Positions 41,887 through 50,240 of a stretch of DNA of 64,000 bases are shown one piece after another. Source of the DNA: Pseudonocardia autotrophica (lineage in GTDB: Bacteria > Actinomycetota > Actinomycetes > Mycobacteriales > Pseudonocardiaceae); contig NZ_AP018920.1 of assembly GCF_003945385.1 (NCBI RefSeq), positions 5,270,001-5,334,000 on the forward strand, in the 5' to 3' direction. Positions within the stretch are counted from its first letter, which is position 1, and each line of letters opens with the position of its first letter. The notes under the pieces were generated by a model, which saw only the letters and a program-made list of their open reading frames with translations, did not search any database and was not told where the DNA came from. Made by a program: the position numbers and the translations under genes.

Positions 41887-42651
41887 TCAGATCACCGCCG
41901 AGTAGCCACCGTCGACCACCAGCGAGGCACCGGTGACATAGCTCGCCAGGTCACTGCCGAGCCACACCACCGCATCGGCGATCTCGGACGGGCGGCCCTT
42001 GCGGCCGAGCGGGATGCGGATCGGCGAACCACCCGCCATCTCGACCCGCAGCATCTCGGTGTCCACCTGTCCGGGGAGCACCACGTTGGCCCGGATACCT
42101 TGCGGTGCAACCGCATCGGCCAGGGCGTAGGTGAACGTCCGGACGGCGCCCTTGGACGCCGAGTAGGTGGACGCCATGGCGAATCCCCGCATCCCCCCGA
42201 CCGAGGAGATGTTCACGATCGATCCGGCCCGCCCACCGTCGATCATCGAGCGGGCCGCGGCCTGCGCCCCGAAGATGGTGCCCTCCACGTTGACCGCCAT
42301 CACCCGCCGCAGCCGGGCGACGTCGATGTCGAGCAGCGCGATCCGGTCGCTGATCCCCGCGACGTTGACCATCAGATCCACCCCGCCGACGTCGTCGGCC
42401 ACGGCCATCAGCCGGGCCAGGGCGGCCGGGTCGGTGACGTCGGTCGGGCAGTGGGTGACCGGGATCCCCGTGGCGGCGACCAGCTCGGCGGTCGACGGGC
42501 CGGCGTCGCGGCCGTGCTCGGCGATGTCGCCGATCACCACGGCGGCGGCGCCCTCCTCGGCGGCGCGCACGCAGGTCGCCCGTCCGATCCCGCTGGCCCC
42601 GCCGGTGACGACGACGACCTTGCCGGTCAGCAGCCCGTGGCCGTCGCTCAT
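41887..42651 (-). CDS. Short-chain dehydrogenase/reductase
   Basis: 254 residues. VVVTGGASGIGRATCVRAA (nucleotide loop), NVAGIS, ISSVGGMRGFAMASTYSASK (Ser and Y-x3-K) and GASLVVDGGYSAVI are standard classical SDR motifs. Its start overlaps the stop of the upstream FAH-family gene as ATGA, so the two are translationally coupled. It could oxidise an alcohol to a ketone before C-C hydrolysis. Confidence 0.92.
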   Translation of the reverse strand: MSDGHGLLTGKVVVVTGGASGIGRATCVRAAEEGAAAVVIGDIAEHGRDAGPSTAELVAATGIPVTHCPTDVTDPAALARLMAVADDVGGVDLMVNVAGISDRIALLDIDVARLRRVMAVNVEGTIFGAQAAARSMIDGGRAGSIVNISSVGGMRGFAMASTYSASKGAVRTFTYALADAVAPQGIRANVVLPGQVDTEMLRVEMAGGSPIRIPLGRKGRPSEIADAVVWLGSDLASYVTGASLVVDGGYSAVI

Positions 42652-43568
42652 CCGGTGGCCGCCGCGGTGGCGGGCTCGTCGAGGGTGACGGCGGTGGTCA
42701 TCGTGCCGACGCCGGAGATGGTGGTCACCAGGGTCTCGCCGGGCCGGATGCGCCCCACCCCGGGAGGCGCACCGGTGAAGATCAGGTCACCGGGGTTCAG
42801 GGTCATGACCGTCGAGGCGTAGGCGACGATCCGCTCGACCGGGGTGATCAGGTCACGGGTGTTGACCTGCTGCCGGACCTGCCCGTCGACGGTCATCGTG
42901 ATGTCCAGGGCCTCCCCGTCGAAGTCGTCGTCGAGCACCCGCACGACCGGCCCCAGTGGGCTGAAGGTGTCGTAGCTCTTGCGCCGCGAGCGGTCGGCCG
43001 GGCTGCGCACCGTGATGTCGAGCCCGGCCGTGACACCGAAGATCGCGGCGCGGGCCTGCTCCACCGGGATGTCGCGGCCACCGCGGCCGACCACCACGAC
43101 GAGCTCGGACTCGTGATGGATCTCGGTGCCCGCGGCCACCAGGTCGGCGGGCAGCCGTACCGGCCCGGACGGTCCGGTCAGCGACGACGGCGACTTGAGG
43201 AAGATGTCGAACTCCATCATCCAGCTCTGCACGGCGCCCAGCGTCCGCTCCTGCACCGCGTGCATCTCGGCGACGTGGTCGGCGTAGTTGCTGGCGGCAG
43301 CGATGATCTTGCTGGGGGCGAGTGCTGCGGAGTCCAGACGGACCTCGTGCAGCGGGTACCGGGTCCCGGTGTCGACGGCGTCGACCACCGCCGAGCGGAG
43401 AGCGGGCCAGTCCCGGCACAGGGCCCGCCACCAGCCCGCGGTGAGCGGATCCCGGTCGTGGGCGCCGACGGCGTCGGAGACGTCGACGACGACCGGCTCC
43501 CCCGCGTGGCCGGTCGACTCGTCGAGCACGACCCCGAGCCGGAAACCGTTGAACAGTGCGAGCTTCAT
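42648..43568 (-). CDS. Fumarylacetoacetate hydrolase family protein
   Basis: 306 residues. The metal-binding core HHESELVVVVGRGGRDIPVEQA supplies the H-x2-E-x-E ligands, with GVTAGLDIT, FTGAPPGVGRIRPGETL near the C-terminus. FAH-family enzymes hydrolyse C-C bonds of beta-diketo acids or act as decarboxylases or isomerases on oxo-acids. It is the first gene of a two-gene minus operon with the SDR, divergent from the alpha/beta-hydrolase operon across a large palindrome. Confidence 0.9.
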   Translation of the reverse strand: MKLALFNGFRLGVVLDESTGHAGEPVVVDVSDAVGAHDRDPLTAGWWRALCRDWPALRSAVVDAVDTGTRYPLHEVRLDSAALAPSKIIAAASNYADHVAEMHAVQERTLGAVQSWMMEFDIFLKSPSSLTGPSGPVRLPADLVAAGTEIHHESELVVVVGRGGRDIPVEQARAAIFGVTAGLDITVRSPADRSRRKSYDTFSPLGPVVRVLDDDFDGEALDITMTVDGQVRQQVNTRDLITPVERIVAYASTVMTLNPGDLIFTGAPPGVGRIRPGETLVTTISGVGTMTTAVTLDEPATAAATG

Positions 43569-43666
43569 CGCGGCGTGTCCTGTCGTCGACGGGAGCCGGC
43601 CCAGCCGGCGGACGGGCCGACGCTAGCCGGGCATCCGCGATGAACTCCAAGTTCCGTAAGGAACCT

Positions 43667-43722
43667 GGTGATCACCTGGGATCATCACCCACCTGATCAC
43701 CTGTGGTGATCAGGTGGGTGAT
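43667..43722. promoter_or_regulatory. Large perfect palindrome in divergent promoter
   Basis: ATCACCCACCTGATCACC (43684-43701) and its exact complement (43705-43722) are separated by TGT. A second, smaller palindrome, GGTGATCACC, is at 43667-43676. The repeated core is GGTGATCA. It lies between the FAH and hydrolase starts, about 70 bases from the TTG at 43790, and is a likely operator, perhaps for the LysR protein encoded in the plus operon. Confidence 0.75.
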
Positions 43723-43789
43723 ACTGAGCATCATCGACCCCCTTCGACGCGTCTAGTGTGACGTCGACGACGAGCCGGAGGAGTACACG

Positions 43790-44566
43790 TTGACCGAGGT
43801 CGAGAGCACCCGGAGGGTGGTCGACGGGCACGGGATCCGGCTGGTGACCGCTGGTTCCGGTCCGCCGCTGGTGTACCTCCACGGCCTGGGTGACACCGGC
43901 GCGCTGCTGCCCGTCCTCGCCGGCCTCGCCCGGACCGGCACCCGCACGGTGATCCGCCCCGACCACCCCGGGTTCCTCGACAGCGACCCCTTCGCCGGTG
44001 ATTCGGTGCGCGAGCTCGCCGCCGTGCACGTCGCCCTGCTCGGCGATCTCGCCCTCGGCCCGGTCGATCTGGTCGGATGCTCGTTCGGCGGGTGGATCGC
44101 CGCGGAGGTCGCCCTCTCGGCTCCCGGGTCGGTGCGCACGCTGACCCTGATCGACCCGGCGGGCCTGCCCGGCGACGGCAGCGCACCCAACGCCTTCAGC
44201 ACCGATCCCGCGCTGATGCTGGATCTCACGGTGCACGATCCCGCTCGCCGGGCCGCGCTGCGGGCGACCCCGCCCGACGAGCGGGTCGCCCGTGGCCTGG
44301 CCCGCAGCCGGGACACCGCGCGGCGGCTCGCCGAGGACCCGTACATGTGCGATCCGACCCTGGCCTCCCGGCTGGCCTCGCTGCGCATGCCCGTTCAGCT
44401 GTTCTGGGGCGCCGAGGACGGCGTCATCCCGGTCGGTTACGCGCTCGACTGGCAGCGTGCGCTGCCGGCGGACACCCGGGTGGAGATCATCGACGAGGCC
44501 GGGCACCTGCCGCACGTCGAGCGGCCCGACGAGTTCCTCGCCCGCTTCGCCCCGGTGGCCGTCTGA
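43790..44566 (+). CDS. Alpha/beta-fold hydrolase
   Basis: 258 residues. The catalytic triad is likely Ser in VGCSFGGWIAAEVAL, Asp in FWGAEDGVIP and His in EAGHLPHVERP. The oxyanion region is VYLHGLGDTGAL. It resembles meta-cleavage-product hydrolases and small esterases. The start is TTG at 43790, with CGGAGGAG seven bases upstream. Its stop overlaps the LysR start. Confidence 0.9.
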   Translation: MTEVESTRRVVDGHGIRLVTAGSGPPLVYLHGLGDTGALLPVLAGLARTGTRTVIRPDHPGFLDSDPFAGDSVRELAAVHVALLGDLALGPVDLVGCSFGGWIAAEVALSAPGSVRTLTLIDPAGLPGDGSAPNAFSTDPALMLDLTVHDPARRAALRATPPDERVARGLARSRDTARRLAEDPYMCDPTLASRLASLRMPVQLFWGAEDGVIPVGYALDWQRALPADTRVEIIDEAGHLPHVERPDEFLARFAPVAV

Positions 44567-45453
44567 TGGAACTCCGACACCTGCGCTACTTCGTCGCCGT
44601 GGCCCAGACGCTGCACTACCGCAAGGCCGCCGAACGCCTGCACATCGTGCAGCCCGCGCTGAGCAAGCAGATCTCGGCGCTGGAAGGTGAGCTGGGGGTG
44701 CAGCTGCTCGAACGCGACCGACGGCACGTGGCACTCACCGATGCCGGCAGCGCCTTCCTGCACGAGGCGATCGCCGTGCTCGCCCAGGCCGACGTGGCCA
44801 AGGCCCGGGCGGTCGCCGTCAGCAAGGGCGAGATCGGCCAACTGTCGGTCGGCTTCATCCAACCGGCGCTGGCCGATCTGTTGCCGCGCGCCCTGCGGCG
44901 GTTCCGCCGCGAGTATCCGGGCGTCCGCATCCGGCTGACCGAACTGACCAACCGGGGTGCGGCGGAACAGGTCTCGGACCGGACCGTGCACTGCGCGTTC
45001 GTCCGTCTCCCGGTCGACCTGCGTGGCGCGCTCACCGCCGAACCGATCTCGCAGCAGGACGTCTCACTCGCCGTCCCGGACAGCCACCCCCTCGCCGCGC
45101 AGGAGTCGGTCGACATCCGGGAGCTGGCCGGTGAGGAGCTCATCCTGATCGACCGGCAGGTCGAACCGCAGCTGCACGACTACTACACGTCGCTGTGCAA
45201 CGAAGCCGGCTTCAGCCCCGACATCGCACACACGGTGAACTCCACCTGGGTCGCGCTCGGGCTGGTCGCCGGCGGCCTGGGGGTCGCCTTCGCGCCGTCG
45301 TCGGCCAAGCTCGTCGGCCAGCAGGGGGTGGCCTACCGGCCGCTCGTGGGAGCAACCCCCCGGCTCAACATCGGCCTGCTCTGGGACGACAAGGCCTGTC
45401 CCGAGGTACTGGCCAATTTCCTTCGGATGCGCTCGTGGGAGGCACGACCATGA
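44566..45453 (+). CDS. LysR family transcriptional regulator
   Basis: 295 residues. HTH: MELRHLRYFVAVAQTLHYRKAAERLHIVQP-type text, in parts LRYFVAVAQTLHYRKAAERL and QPALSKQISALEGELGVQLL. The effector domain reads IGQLSVGFIQPALADLLPRAL. It belongs to the CbnR/CatR-BenM-like branch that senses aromatic-pathway intermediates. It is embedded in an operon with overlapping ATGA junctions on both sides. The palindrome at 43684-43722 is its probable target. Confidence 0.92.
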   Translation: MELRHLRYFVAVAQTLHYRKAAERLHIVQPALSKQISALEGELGVQLLERDRRHVALTDAGSAFLHEAIAVLAQADVAKARAVAVSKGEIGQLSVGFIQPALADLLPRALRRFRREYPGVRIRLTELTNRGAAEQVSDRTVHCAFVRLPVDLRGALTAEPISQQDVSLAVPDSHPLAAQESVDIRELAGEELILIDRQVEPQLHDYYTSLCNEAGFSPDIAHTVNSTWVALGLVAGGLGVAFAPSSAKLVGQQGVAYRPLVGATPRLNIGLLWDDKACPEVLANFLRMRSWEARP

Positions 45454-46259
45454 CCGATGAACTCGGACCCTCCGATCCCCGCACCCTGTTCGACGTGGCA
45501 GGTCGCGGTGCGGTGGTCACCGGCGCCGCCGACGGCCTCGGCTTCGCCATGGCCCGGGTGCTGGCCCGCAACCGGGCCCGGGTGATGCTGGTCGACACCG
45601 ACGCCGACGTGCTGGCCACGGCCACCGAGCGGCTCCTCGCCGAGGACCTGGCCGTGCGGTCCGCGGTCGCCGACGTCCGTGATGCCGCCGCGATCGACGA
45701 CGTGATGACCCGGACCGCCGGCTGGGACGGCGGGCTCGACATCGTGATCGCCAACGCGGGCATCTCCTCCGGGCTCGGGCGCCGCTTCGGCAACGGGCTC
45801 GACACGGTCGACCCGGAGCGCTGGCGCGCCGTGCTCGACGTCAACCTGACCGGGGTGCTGCACACGCTCCGGGCGGGCGCGTCGCGGATGAACTCCGGGG
45901 GCCGCATCGTGATCACCGGTTCCGTCGCAGGCCTGGACACCGATCCGCTGGTCGGTTACGCCTACTCCAGTTCCAAGGCGGCGACGACGCTGCTGGCCCG
46001 CAACGTCGCCGACGAGCTCGCGCCCCGCGGGATCTGCGTCAACGTCATCGCGCCCGGCTCGTTCCGCACCTCGATCGGTAGCCGCAACCCCGGCAACGGG
46101 CAGATGCTGGAGGAGCTCACACGGGCCACCGCGATCGGCCGGATGGCCGATCCGGCCGAGATCGAGGGTCTGACCCTGCTGCTCACCTCGCCGGCCGCGG
46201 GGCACATCACCGGCGCCGTGTACACCATCGACGGTGGCGTGGGGGTGGCCCGAAGGTGA
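45450..46259 (+). CDS. Short-chain dehydrogenase/reductase
   Basis: 269 residues. VVTGAADGLGFAMARVLARN, IANAGISSGLG, ITGSVAGLDTDPLVGYAYSSSKAA (Ser and Y-x3-K) and GAVYTIDGGVG mark a classical SDR. GGGAGGCAC precedes the ATG at 45450, which overlaps the LysR stop. It is the last gene of the hydrolase-LysR-SDR operon. The substrate is unknown. Confidence 0.9.
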   Translation: MTDELGPSDPRTLFDVAGRGAVVTGAADGLGFAMARVLARNRARVMLVDTDADVLATATERLLAEDLAVRSAVADVRDAAAIDDVMTRTAGWDGGLDIVIANAGISSGLGRRFGNGLDTVDPERWRAVLDVNLTGVLHTLRAGASRMNSGGRIVITGSVAGLDTDPLVGYAYSSSKAATTLLARNVADELAPRGICVNVIAPGSFRTSIGSRNPGNGQMLEELTRATAIGRMADPAEIEGLTLLLTSPAAGHITGAVYTIDGGVGVARR

Positions 46260-46588
46260 CCCGCACCGGACCGGAACCGACGCCGTCGGAACCGTTATCA
46301 CGTAATAGCTTGTGGGTGGTTCCGAGCCCGCACCCGCGCACTAACCTGGGCGGGGTACGGAGGCCGACGCACCACGGACGCCACCGAGGATCCCGCCCCG
46401 AGCCCCGCAGCGACGCGATCCGTTCTCCCGCCGGGCCACGGATGACCATCCACATGCGGCCCCCGGTCTCCTGACCATCCCCGGCCGGGCCGAACGACGG
46501 TCCGGAGCGACCGACCCGGGCGAGCGCCGGCAGCAGAGCCGGACCGATCGCCGGCACCACCCTCCCGATGACGTGAAGGGAACTCACG
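46260..46588. promoter_or_regulatory. Promoter region of the ABC transporter operon
   Basis: 329 bases with no supported gene. The segment around 46291-46310 (CGTTATCACGTAATAGC) contains the AT-rich imperfect inverted repeat TTATCACGTAATA and is the most likely operator or promoter. The rest is GC-rich leader. Confidence 0.5.
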
Positions 46589-47599
46589 ATGGCACGAACC
46601 CTCCCCGGGACCGTCGCCGCCCTGGTGGCGGCCGCGGCCCTGGTCGCCGGTTGCTCCGGTGGCTCCACCGGAGCGGACGACTCCGCGGCCGGCACCGACG
46701 GCAGCACCACGGTGACGCTGGCGGTGAACCCCTCCGCCCAGACGGCGCCGCTGTTCCTGGGCATCCAGGACGGGATCTTCGCCCGACACGGCCTGGACAT
46801 CGAGGTGGTGCCGCAGACCGACGTCGCCGCCATCATCTCCGGTGTCGCCAGCGGACAGTACGACTTCGGCTTCGCCACCGTGGTCCACGTGATCAACTCC
46901 AACATCAACGGCATCCCGATCCGTGCGGTGGCGACGGTGGAGGGCCAGCAGAAGGCGGCCGAGGACCCCGAGGAGGGCAACGCTCTGGTGGCCGGCCCCG
47001 GCACGGGCATCAGCTCGGCCGGTGACCTTGGCGGCAAGACCCTCGGCGTGATCGGCCTGTCCTCGCTCAACACCCTGGCCGCCTGGGACATGGCGGCGAA
47101 GCAGGGTGTCGACCCGGCAAGCATCGAGCTGGTCCAGCTGCCGTTCGGGCAGATGGCGGCCGCGCTGGCCGCCGGCGACGTCGACGCCGCGGTCATCCAG
47201 GCCCCGTTCATCGCCGACGCCGTCGAGCGGGGAGCGACGATCATCGGCAAGCCGAACGTCGAGACCTTCCCCGACATGGCCGTCGGCCTGTTCACCAGCA
47301 GCCAGAACTACATCGACTCCAACGAGGCCCAGGTCCAGGCGTTCTCCACCGCCATGGTCGAGGCCCAGGAGTACGCGACGGCCAACATCGACAAGGCCAA
47401 GCTGACGCTGGTGGACAACCTCGGCATCACCCCCGAGGCCGCCGAGGCGGCGAAGTGGAACACCGACAGCAACCCGCACGTCAACGTCGAGGGTTTCGCC
47501 ACGGCCCAGGAGCTGCTCAAGAAGTACGCCGGGGAGACCGGCGAGGTCGATGTGACGACGCTGGTGTGGCCGGGAGCCCTGGCACCCGAACAGGAGTGA
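46589..47599 (+). CDS. ABC transporter substrate-binding lipoprotein (SsuA/TauA/NMT1 type)
   Basis: 336 residues. A lipoprotein signal ends at LVAGC (Cys22), followed by a Ser/Gly/Asp linker and a type II periplasmic-binding fold (VTLAVNPSAQTAPLFLGIQDG, FGFATVVHVINSNINGIPIRAV, VIGLSSLNTLAAW). This family serves sulfonates, nitrate, thiamine precursors, or aromatic acids such as phthalate in actinobacteria. Given the neighbouring aromatic genes, an organic acid is a reasonable guess. It is anchored outside the membrane. Confidence 0.92.
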   Translation: MARTLPGTVAALVAAAALVAGCSGGSTGADDSAAGTDGSTTVTLAVNPSAQTAPLFLGIQDGIFARHGLDIEVVPQTDVAAIISGVASGQYDFGFATVVHVINSNINGIPIRAVATVEGQQKAAEDPEEGNALVAGPGTGISSAGDLGGKTLGVIGLSSLNTLAAWDMAAKQGVDPASIELVQLPFGQMAAALAAGDVDAAVIQAPFIADAVERGATIIGKPNVETFPDMAVGLFTSSQNYIDSNEAQVQAFSTAMVEAQEYATANIDKAKLTLVDNLGITPEAAEAAKWNTDSNPHVNVEGFATAQELLKKYAGETGEVDVTTLVWPGALAPEQE

Positions 47600-47605
47600 C
47601 CCGGT

Positions 47606-47654
47606 GGTGACGGCGCCCGGGCCCGCATGACGCGGAGCCCGCGGCGCCGTCACC
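47606..47654 (+). terminator. Intra-operon hairpin after the binding-protein gene
   Basis: GGTGACGGCGCC (47606-47617) pairs with GGCGCCGTCACC (47643-47654) around an inner loop that can pair further (CGGGCCCGC with GGAGCCCGC in part). This placement commonly lets the binding protein be made in excess of the membrane subunits. Confidence 0.65.
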
Positions 47655-47685
47655 GATCCGCGGACCGACGAAGGAGTGAACGGCA

Positions 47686-48498
47686 ATGGATGCGAAGGTG
47701 CGCCGCGCGGCCCTGGGGCTGTCCCCGGTGCTTGCGGTCCTCGCGGTGCTCGGGCTCTGGCAGGCCGTCACCACCGGCGGGCTGTTCACCGCCGACCAGT
47801 TCCCGACAATGACCGACACGCTCGCCGCGCTGGCCTCGGCCGTCGGCACCGAGGCCTACTGGGAGTCGGTGCTGGCGACCCTGCAGTCGTGGTCGCTCGG
47901 ACTCCTGATCGCCTCGGTGCTTGCGCTGCTCGTCGGGTCCGCACTGGCCTTCAACGACTTCGCCTTCCGCAGCGCGGCCGGCGTGATCGAGGTGTTCAAG
48001 GCCATCCCGGCGATCGCGATCCTGCCCCTGGTGATCATGGTCCTCGGCTCCACCCTGGAGATGAAGGTCTTCCTCGTCGCCTTCGGTGTGTTCTGGCCGC
48101 TGGTCATCCAGGTCATCTACGGCGTCCGCTCGATGGACCCCACCGTGCTGTACACCGCGCGGGCGCTCGGCATCCGGGGCCCGCGCCGGTTCGTGAGCGT
48201 CACCGTCCCCAGCGCGGCCCCCTACATCGCGACCGGCCTGCGGATCGCGTCGGCCTCGGCGCTGATCCTGTCGGTGGTCGCCGAGCTCGTCGGCGGGGCC
48301 GCGGGCATCGGACGGAACATCCTGCGCGCCCAGAACGGCGGGACCAGTGCCTATCCCGTGATGTACGCCTACATCATCACCGCCGGGCTCATCGGCATCG
48401 TGCTGACCGGCGCCTTCTTCCTGCTCGAACGCCGCGTCATGCACTGGCACGAGTCGCAGCGCAACCGTCGTGCCAACGACCGGAGGGTCCTGCGATGA
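47686..48498 (+). CDS. ABC transporter permease (SsuC/TauC type), first copy
   Basis: 270 residues with about six membrane helices. The EAA loop is ALGIRGPRRFVSVTVPSAAPYIATGLRIA. It forms the channel with the second permease encoded immediately downstream (stop/start overlap ATGA). The ribosome site is GAAGGAG ahead of the ATG at 47686. Confidence 0.92.
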   Translation: MDAKVRRAALGLSPVLAVLAVLGLWQAVTTGGLFTADQFPTMTDTLAALASAVGTEAYWESVLATLQSWSLGLLIASVLALLVGSALAFNDFAFRSAAGVIEVFKAIPAIAILPLVIMVLGSTLEMKVFLVAFGVFWPLVIQVIYGVRSMDPTVLYTARALGIRGPRRFVSVTVPSAAPYIATGLRIASASALILSVVAELVGGAAGIGRNILRAQNGGTSAYPVMYAYIITAGLIGIVLTGAFFLLERRVMHWHESQRNRRANDRRVLR

Positions 48499-49334
48499 CC
48501 GACACCCTCGCCCCATCGTCACCGGCCACGGTCACCCCGCCCTCCCCCAGCCGCACGCGCCGCCGGCGTCGCACGGCCCGGGTGCTCACCGCGGTCTGGG
48601 CGCCACTGGCGCTGCTCGCCCTGTGGTGGGTGCTCTCGGCGTCCAGCACCTCACCGTTCTTCCCGCCGCTGAGCCGGATCCTCACGCTCTGGTGGGAGGA
48701 ATGGGTGTTCGGGCCGGCGACGGCGCAGCTGGCGCCGAGCATCCGCAACCTGCTGCTGGGCTACCTGCTGGGCGCCGGGATCGGCGTCGTCGCCGGAACC
48801 GTGCTGTGGCGGTTCCGCTCGACCCGGGTGGCGGCCAACCCGCTCGTGTACTTCCTGTACGTGCTGCCCGCTCCGGCTCTGCTGCCCGCGCTGATGGCAC
48901 TGTTCGGCGTCGGCGAGACCCGGCAGATCGCCCTCATCGCGTTCGGCGCGATCTGGCCGACCCTGCTCAACACCCTCGACGGGATGCGCGGCATCGACGA
49001 GGTCAAGTTCGACACCGCGCGGGCCATGCGCCTCGGCCGGGGACAGACGCTGTTCCAGCTGGTGCTGCCGGCCGCCGCCCCGCAGATGGCGGCGGGCCTG
49101 CGGGCCAGCCTGCAGACCTCGATCATCCTGATGGTCGTCAGCGAGATGGTCGGTGCCCGCCAGGGCATCGGCTACTACATCCTGCAGGCGCAGACGGTGT
49201 TCGCGGTGCCCAAGATGTGGACCGGCATCATCATGCTGGCCATCGTGGGCACCACCGTCAACCTGCTGTTCGTGGTGCTGGAGCGCCGGATCCTGGCCTG
49301 GCACCACCGTTCCCGCGCCCTCGGGAGCTCCTGA
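48495..49334 (+). CDS. ABC transporter permease (SsuC/TauC type), second copy
   Basis: 279 residues. A long basic N-terminus (SRTRRRRRTARV) precedes about six helices. The EAA loop is AMRLGRGQTLFQLVLPAAAPQMAAGLRA. Two unlike permeases suggest a heterodimeric channel, whereas SsuC or TauC systems usually use one. ATG at 48495. Confidence 0.92.
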   Translation: MTDTLAPSSPATVTPPSPSRTRRRRRTARVLTAVWAPLALLALWWVLSASSTSPFFPPLSRILTLWWEEWVFGPATAQLAPSIRNLLLGYLLGAGIGVVAGTVLWRFRSTRVAANPLVYFLYVLPAPALLPALMALFGVGETRQIALIAFGAIWPTLLNTLDGMRGIDEVKFDTARAMRLGRGQTLFQLVLPAAAPQMAAGLRASLQTSIILMVVSEMVGARQGIGYYILQAQTVFAVPKMWTGIIMLAIVGTTVNLLFVVLERRILAWHHRSRALGSS

Positions 49335-49382
49335 GTGCCATCCCGTACCCAGCCCCCAGCCACGGAGCAACCGGAGGACCAC

Positions 49383-50240
49383 GTGAGCACCACCTCCCAC
49401 CGGACCGGAACGCAGTCCCCGACGACGCGTGGGTCCGCCACCGCCCCGGCCGGACCCGCCGCCGGCGATGCCGTGTTGTCGGTGTCCGGCCTGCGCAAGA
49501 TCTACGACGCGGGCCGCCCCGAGGCCAAGGTCGCCATCGACGACGTCAGCTTCCGGGTGGAGAAGGGCGAGTTCGTCTGCATCGTCGGCCCCTCCGGCGC
49601 CGGCAAGACGACCCTGCTGCGCTGCATCTCGGGGCTGGCCCCCGCCACCTCGGGTGACCTGCACTTCGAAGGCGCCCGGCTGACCGAGGTCCCGGCCCAG
49701 CTCGGCCTGGTCTTCCAGGACTACGGCCGGTCGCTGTACCCGTGGTTCACCAACGCCAAGAACATCGCCATGCCGCTGGCCGCCCGTGGCATGCCCCGGG
49801 CCGAGCGGGCCCAGCGGGTCACCGAGGTGCTGACCTCCGTCGGGCTCGGGCACGTCGAGAAGCAGTACCCCTGGCAGCTGTCCGGCGGCATGCAGCAGCG
49901 GGTCGCCATCGCGCGGGCGCTGTCCTACCGGCCCGATCTGCTGCTGATGGACGAGCCGTTCGCCTCCGTCGACGCACAGACCCGGTTCGACCTGGAGGAC
50001 CTCATCCTGCAGGTGCGCCGCGAGATGGGCATCACCGTGGTGCTGGTGACCCACGACATCGACGAGGCGATCTACCTCGCCGACCGCATCGTCGTGCTGT
50101 CCGGTTCACCGTCGCGGGTGCGTGAGATCGTCGACGTGCCGCTGGGCCGCGACCGCGAGCAGATCGCCACCCGGGCCAGCGACGAGTTCCTCGAGCTGCG
50201 CCGGTACCTGCTCGATCTCGTCATGCCGCAGAGCCGATGA
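49383..50240 (+). CDS. ABC transporter ATP-binding protein (SsuB/TauB type)
   Basis: 285 residues from a GTG at 49383, which has GGAGG six bases upstream; an in-frame GTG at 49335 lacks one. Walker A GPSGAGKTTLL, Q-loop QDYGRSLYPW, signature LSGGMQQRVAIARAL, Walker B LLLMDEPFASVD and switch histidine THDIDEA are complete. It powers the two permeases encoded upstream. Its stop overlaps the ThDP-enzyme start (ATGA), which ties that enzyme to the transporter. Confidence 0.95.
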   Translation: MSTTSHRTGTQSPTTRGSATAPAGPAAGDAVLSVSGLRKIYDAGRPEAKVAIDDVSFRVEKGEFVCIVGPSGAGKTTLLRCISGLAPATSGDLHFEGARLTEVPAQLGLVFQDYGRSLYPWFTNAKNIAMPLAARGMPRAERAQRVTEVLTSVGLGHVEKQYPWQLSGGMQQRVAIARALSYRPDLLLMDEPFASVDAQTRFDLEDLILQVRREMGITVVLVTHDIDEAIYLADRIVVLSGSPSRVREIVDVPLGRDREQIATRASDEFLELRRYLLDLVMPQSR

